From Caryophanales bacterium UBA6879 (GTDB lineage Bacteria > Bacillota_I > Bacilli_A > RFN20 > CAG-288), in contig DKCH01000058.1 in NCBI GenBank assembly GCA_002449135.1, positions 1 through 8,710 on the forward strand: a stretch of 8,710 nucleotides of DNA, in the 5' to 3' direction. Below the pieces are notes generated by a model. It made no database searches. It was given only the letters and a program-made list of their open reading frames with translations, and was not told the origin of the DNA. This document shows, piece by piece, positions 6,059-8,710 of the stretch (positions within the stretch are counted from its first letter, which is position 1; every line of letters starts with the position of its first letter). Both the position numbers and the translations under genes were made by a program.

Positions 6059-6065
6059 CTATTCT

Positions 6066-6974
6066 TTATAAGACTTGATCTATTTGATTACCTAAAACCA
6101 AATCATTAACAATACCATCACCAAGACCTGTCATCGGTACTAAAATATAATTAGATTTTAAAATTTTAGCAGCAGTTAAAAAGATTTGACCTGCCGGTAA
6201 AATAACATCTGCGCGATCTGGCTTTAATTGGTATTTTTCTTTTCTTTCTTCTAAAGAAAGTTCTTTAAGATTGGAATAAATATTTTCAAGTTCTTTTACG
6301 TCTAAGGAATTTACTCTATCTTTTGTTTTATGTTTTGATATTTTCCAATAACGGTTAATATTTCCACCTGTTCCAATAATATTTAAGCTACCATAATTAT
6401 CATAATAATGAGATAAGGTTTCCTTAAAATAATTCCAAGTTTCTTCTTGATCCTTATTGGCAAGAATACGTAAAGTTCCTATGCGAAATGAGTCAGATTT
6501 TAAAGCTTTACCATCTTTAATAAGAGAAACTTCACTGCTACCTCCACCAACATCTAAAGAAACATAATTTCCTTTATCTAAATGTAAATCTTTTAAAATA
6601 GAAGTTATTGTACTAGCTTCTTTTTCGCCAGAAACAATTTGCATATCAATACCAGAAGTCTTTTTAATTTTCCTTATAATATCTTCGCCATTTTTAGCTT
6701 CTCTCATCGCACTTGTAGCATAAGCACGATAAGATAAAACAGAATAAATATTCATTAATGAGCGAAAACAAATCATAGTATCTATAAGTTGTTCTTCTTT
6801 ACGAAATGAAATTGAGCCAAAAGAAAAAACATCAACACCTAAACGAAGAGGAATTCTTACTTCTTGAACAATTGATGATAAAACCTTATTTTTCTTAACG
6901 CCATAAACATCTTTAATAACCATACGAACAGCATTAGTTCCAACATCTATAGCTGCATAATAACCTGGTTTCAT
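6066..6974 (-). CDS. ppx: Exopolyphosphatase / guanosine pentaphosphatase family protein (Ppx/GppA), short form
   Basis: Cytoplasmic ASKHA-fold phosphatase that removes phosphate from polyphosphate ends and/or from pppGpp. All signature motifs are present: phosphate-1 loop AIDVGTNAVRM (8-18), ATSAMREAKNG (86-96), SGEKEAS (115-121) with E119 aligning to the family's catalytic glutamate, phosphate-2 loop DVGGGSSEVS (141-150), GTGGN (201-205), RADVILPAG (254-262) and GLGDGIV (283-289). At 302 residues it is the short type lacking the C-terminal HD-like domain of E. coli Ppx. A strong GGAGG (6982-6986 on the minus strand) fixes the start. It begins 36 bp after the polyphosphate kinase gene, so the two are almost certainly co-transcribed, giving a synthesis/breakdown pair. 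Whether polyphosphate or pppGpp is preferred cannot be read from the sequence, but the neighbour favours polyphosphate. Confidence 0.9.
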   Translation of the reverse strand: MKPGYYAAIDVGTNAVRMVIKDVYGVKKNKVLSSIVQEVRIPLRLGVDVFSFGSISFRKEEQLIDTMICFRSLMNIYSVLSYRAYATSAMREAKNGEDIIRKIKKTSGIDMQIVSGEKEASTITSILKDLHLDKGNYVSLDVGGGSSEVSLIKDGKALKSDSFRIGTLRILANKDQEETWNYFKETLSHYYDNYGSLNIIGTGGNINRYWKISKHKTKDRVNSLDVKELENIYSNLKELSLEERKEKYQLKPDRADVILPAGQIFLTAAKILKSNYILVPMTGLGDGIVNDLVLGNQIDQVL

Positions 6975-6998
6975 ATAAAAACCTCCAAAGCAATATAA

Positions 6999-7004
6999 AT
7001 TATA
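6999..7004 (-). promoter_or_regulatory. Possible internal -10 element ahead of ppx
   Basis: The ppk1-ppx gap contains a perfect TATAAT on the minus strand, which would start transcription near 6992, upstream of the ppx ribosome site. No -35 match is seen at 16-18 bp, and the motif is not preceded by an extended -10 TG. It may allow some ppx expression independent of ppk1, or be chance. Confidence 0.25.
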
Positions 7005-7010
7005 CTAAAA

Positions 7011-8710
7011 TCAGTTATTTTCTGCCGCTATTTTTTTATAAATCTCTTCCTGAGATTCTATTTTAGTACTTCCAGCAGTATATCTTTTGTTAAGACCAGT
7101 TCCATCCACAATAAAAGATTTTGTATTATCCATAAAACCTAAATCAAAGATTTCTTGAATTCTCTTTTGACAAGTTTTATCAAAAACAGGGGTAACAACT
7201 TCAATACGATTATATAAATTTCTCGGCATAAAATCTGAACTCCCCATAAAATAAAGAGGACTACCTCCATTTTCGAAAATGAAAAGACGAGAATGCTCTA
7301 AATATCTATCAATAATTCCATGTATTTCAATATTATCACTTAAACCAGGAATTCCAGGAACTAAGGAGCAATTACCACGCACTAAAAGTTTAATCTTTAC
7401 GCCTTCACTACTTGCATAATATAAGGCTTTAACCATTTTTTCATCAGTAATATGGTTTATCTTAATACAGATAGAAGCATTTAAACCTTTTTTCTTATTT
7501 GCAACTTCTTGTAATATTAATTTTTCAAAAGGTTTTTCCATTTTATTAGGTGAAACAAATAAATAACGGAAATTGGGTTGATTAAATGGTTTAGCAATAA
7601 ATTTAAAAATCGCATTAACATCACTAGTAATCTTTTTATTAGAAGTAAACAATAAACAATCAGTATATAAACGAGCATTGCCTTCATGGAAATTACCGGT
7701 GGATACCACAGCTACATCCTTTCCATTTTTCATCTGGATATAAACAATTTTTCCATGAACCTTAAACCCTTCAGCCCCAGTTAAAACATTAACACCAGCA
7801 TCTATTAGTCTTTGAGAAATAGAAATATTACTACTTTCATCAAAACGTGCCATTAACTCTACCATGCAAGTAACTTTTTTTCCATTTCTACTAGCTTGAC
7901 GTAAAGCACGAACAACTTTAGAATCTTTTGCAGCACGATAAATACAAGCCTTAATTTGTAAAACATTTGGAGAAATAGCGGCTTCTTGTAAAAGTTTAAT
8001 AAATGCATCAAATGATTGATAAGGAACATGAAGGAAAAAATCCTTTTCTTGAATGCATTTTAATAAAGAATCTCCACTACTAACCTCAGGAAGTTCAAAC
8101 CTAGGCCATGACTTATTTTTTAAAGAAGTTAAACCAAAAGTAGGAAACTTCATTAAATCTTTACTGTTATGATAACGTCCACCGACTAAAATAAGATCAC
8201 TTTCAGCAATATCTAAAGAATCCATGATTTTCTTTTTCAAATCATCAGGAACACCTTCACCAAAAACAGCACGAACTGGATTACCTTTCTTTCTTGTTTT
8301 TATAGCTTGAGTAAGAGATTGTAATAATCCTTCTTCTGGATCACTTTCAACTTCCATTTCAGCATCTTTAGAAACTTTAAAAGCATAAGCGCTTATTTTA
8401 TCATACCCAAGTTCTTTAAATATCAAAGATAAATTTAAACGAATCACATCATCTAAATACATAACATAGTGCTCCTTACCTTTATCAGGAAGTGTTACAA
8501 AGCGACTCATAACTTCAACAGGTAAGGGAATAAGTGCATAAGCTACTTTTTCAGTTTTAGTTTTTTCTAACTTACAAGCAAAATAAATACGTGAATCATT
8601 AACATCGCTTAAATCAGCTTTACGAGTAATAATTATCGGATTAATATAACCATCAACCTCTTTTATATAGAAATCTTTAATATATTTAACTTGTTCATCA
8701 TCTAATTCTA
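7011..8710 (-). CDS. ppk1: Polyphosphate kinase PPK1 (5' end beyond window)
   Basis: Transfers the gamma-phosphate of ATP onto inorganic polyphosphate, through a phosphohistidine. The frame stays open from the Met at 8510 to the window's right edge. The added residues (e.g. DDEQVKYIKDFY, YINPIIITRKADL, RIYFACKLEK) match the PPK1 N-terminal and head domains, so the Met at 8510 is internal. The 565 visible residues lack roughly the first 100 of a typical PPK1 of about 700. Numbering from that Met, the active-site segments are HVPYQSFDAF (161-170), KACIYRAAKDS (187-197), VELMARFDE (217-225), KVHGKI (250-255) with the likely phosphorylated H252, STGNFHEGNARLYTD (270-284), LVRGNCSLVPG (376-386) and DRYLEHSR (401-408) with the second conserved H406. 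All key residues seem intact. It is followed 36 bp on by ppx, forming a polyphosphate operon. Confidence 0.95.
   Translation of the reverse strand, partial: ELDDEQVKYIKDFYIKEVDGYINPIIITRKADLSDVNDSRIYFACKLEKTKTEKVAYALIPLPVEVMSRFVTLPDKGKEHYVMYLDDVIRLNLSLIFKELGYDKISAYAFKVSKDAEMEVESDPEEGLLQSLTQAIKTRKKGNPVRAVFGEGVPDDLKKKIMDSLDIAESDLILVGGRYHNSKDLMKFPTFGLTSLKNKSWPRFELPEVSSGDSLLKCIQEKDFFLHVPYQSFDAFIKLLQEAAISPNVLQIKACIYRAAKDSKVVRALRQASRNGKKVTCMVELMARFDESSNISISQRLIDAGVNVLTGAEGFKVHGKIVYIQMKNGKDVAVVSTGNFHEGNARLYTDCLLFTSNKKITSDVNAIFKFIAKPFNQPNFRYLFVSPNKMEKPFEKLILQEVANKKKGLNASICIKINHITDEKMVKALYYASSEGVKIKLLVRGNCSLVPGIPGLSDNIEIHGIIDRYLEHSRLFIFENGGSPLYFMGSSDFMPRNLYNRIEVVTPVFDKTCQKRIQEIFDLGFMDNTKSFIVDGTGLNKRYTAGSTKIESQEEIYKKIAAENN

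Noticed and set aside
8508..8510. ATG at 8510 (minus) as the ppk1 start
   Set aside because: The frame continues without a stop to 8710 and the extra residues match PPK1 N-terminal regions, so the gene runs out of the window.
1..8710. CRISPR array, tRNA/rRNA genes, insertion sequences, prophage genes
   Set aside because: No regularly spaced repeats, cloverleaf-like or rRNA-like segments, transposase motifs or target-site duplications were found. The only tandem repeat is the in-gene pair at 3686-3847.
1..8710. Alternative genetic code (TGA = Trp), suspected because of the very AT-rich Mollicutes-like composition
   Set aside because: All genes read through with the standard code, tryptophans are TGG, and no gene is broken by in-frame TGA.

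Overview
The window is very AT-rich, densely coded DNA. Strong AGGAG/GGAGG-type ribosome binding sites precede most genes, and all visible tryptophans are encoded by TGG, with no in-frame TGA. This fits a low-GC Firmicute (Bacilli / Erysipelotrichia / RF39-like grade, probably host-associated) using the standard code rather than a Mycoplasma-type code. The lineage is an inference from composition and protein flavour, not from a marker gene.

Layout. Left edge (1-770, + strand): the 3' part of a phosphonate-type ABC permease gene (phnE), cut by the window start and closed by an intrinsic terminator. Region 780-3590 (+): a short regulatory region with a perfect match to the catabolite-responsive element (cre) consensus, then two membrane transporter genes 50 bp apart. 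The first is a 2-keto-3-deoxygluconate permease (KdgT-family) protein with an unusual hydrophilic tail; the second is an ArsB/SLC13-type ion or anion transporter. Region 3591-4113: a short convergent gap, a 61-residue minus-strand protein made of two tandem copies of a 21-residue tyrosine-rich motif, and a divergent intergenic region with a 12-bp perfect inverted repeat. Region 4114-5028 (+): an Xre-type helix-turn-helix protein fused to a CxxC/HxxC zinc-binding-like module and several membrane helices. A strong bidirectional terminator (5070-5109) separates it from the minus-strand block. Region 5115-8710 (-): transcribed right to left, polyphosphate kinase (ppk1, 5' end beyond the window), a short Ppx/GppA phosphatase 36 bp later, and then a DUF6282-like metal-dependent hydrolase.

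How they fit together. ppk1 and ppx form a clear polyphosphate synthesis/degradation pair. With the phosphonate permease at the other edge, the window has a loose phosphorus theme, but the genes between are unrelated transporters and regulators, so this may be coincidence. The KdgT-like gene looks catabolite-controlled and probably serves sugar-acid (pectin or uronate) uptake, although no catabolic enzyme gene is present here. The least understood parts are the small tandem-repeat protein and the membrane-anchored HTH/zinc protein, which are divergently placed around a shared intergenic region.
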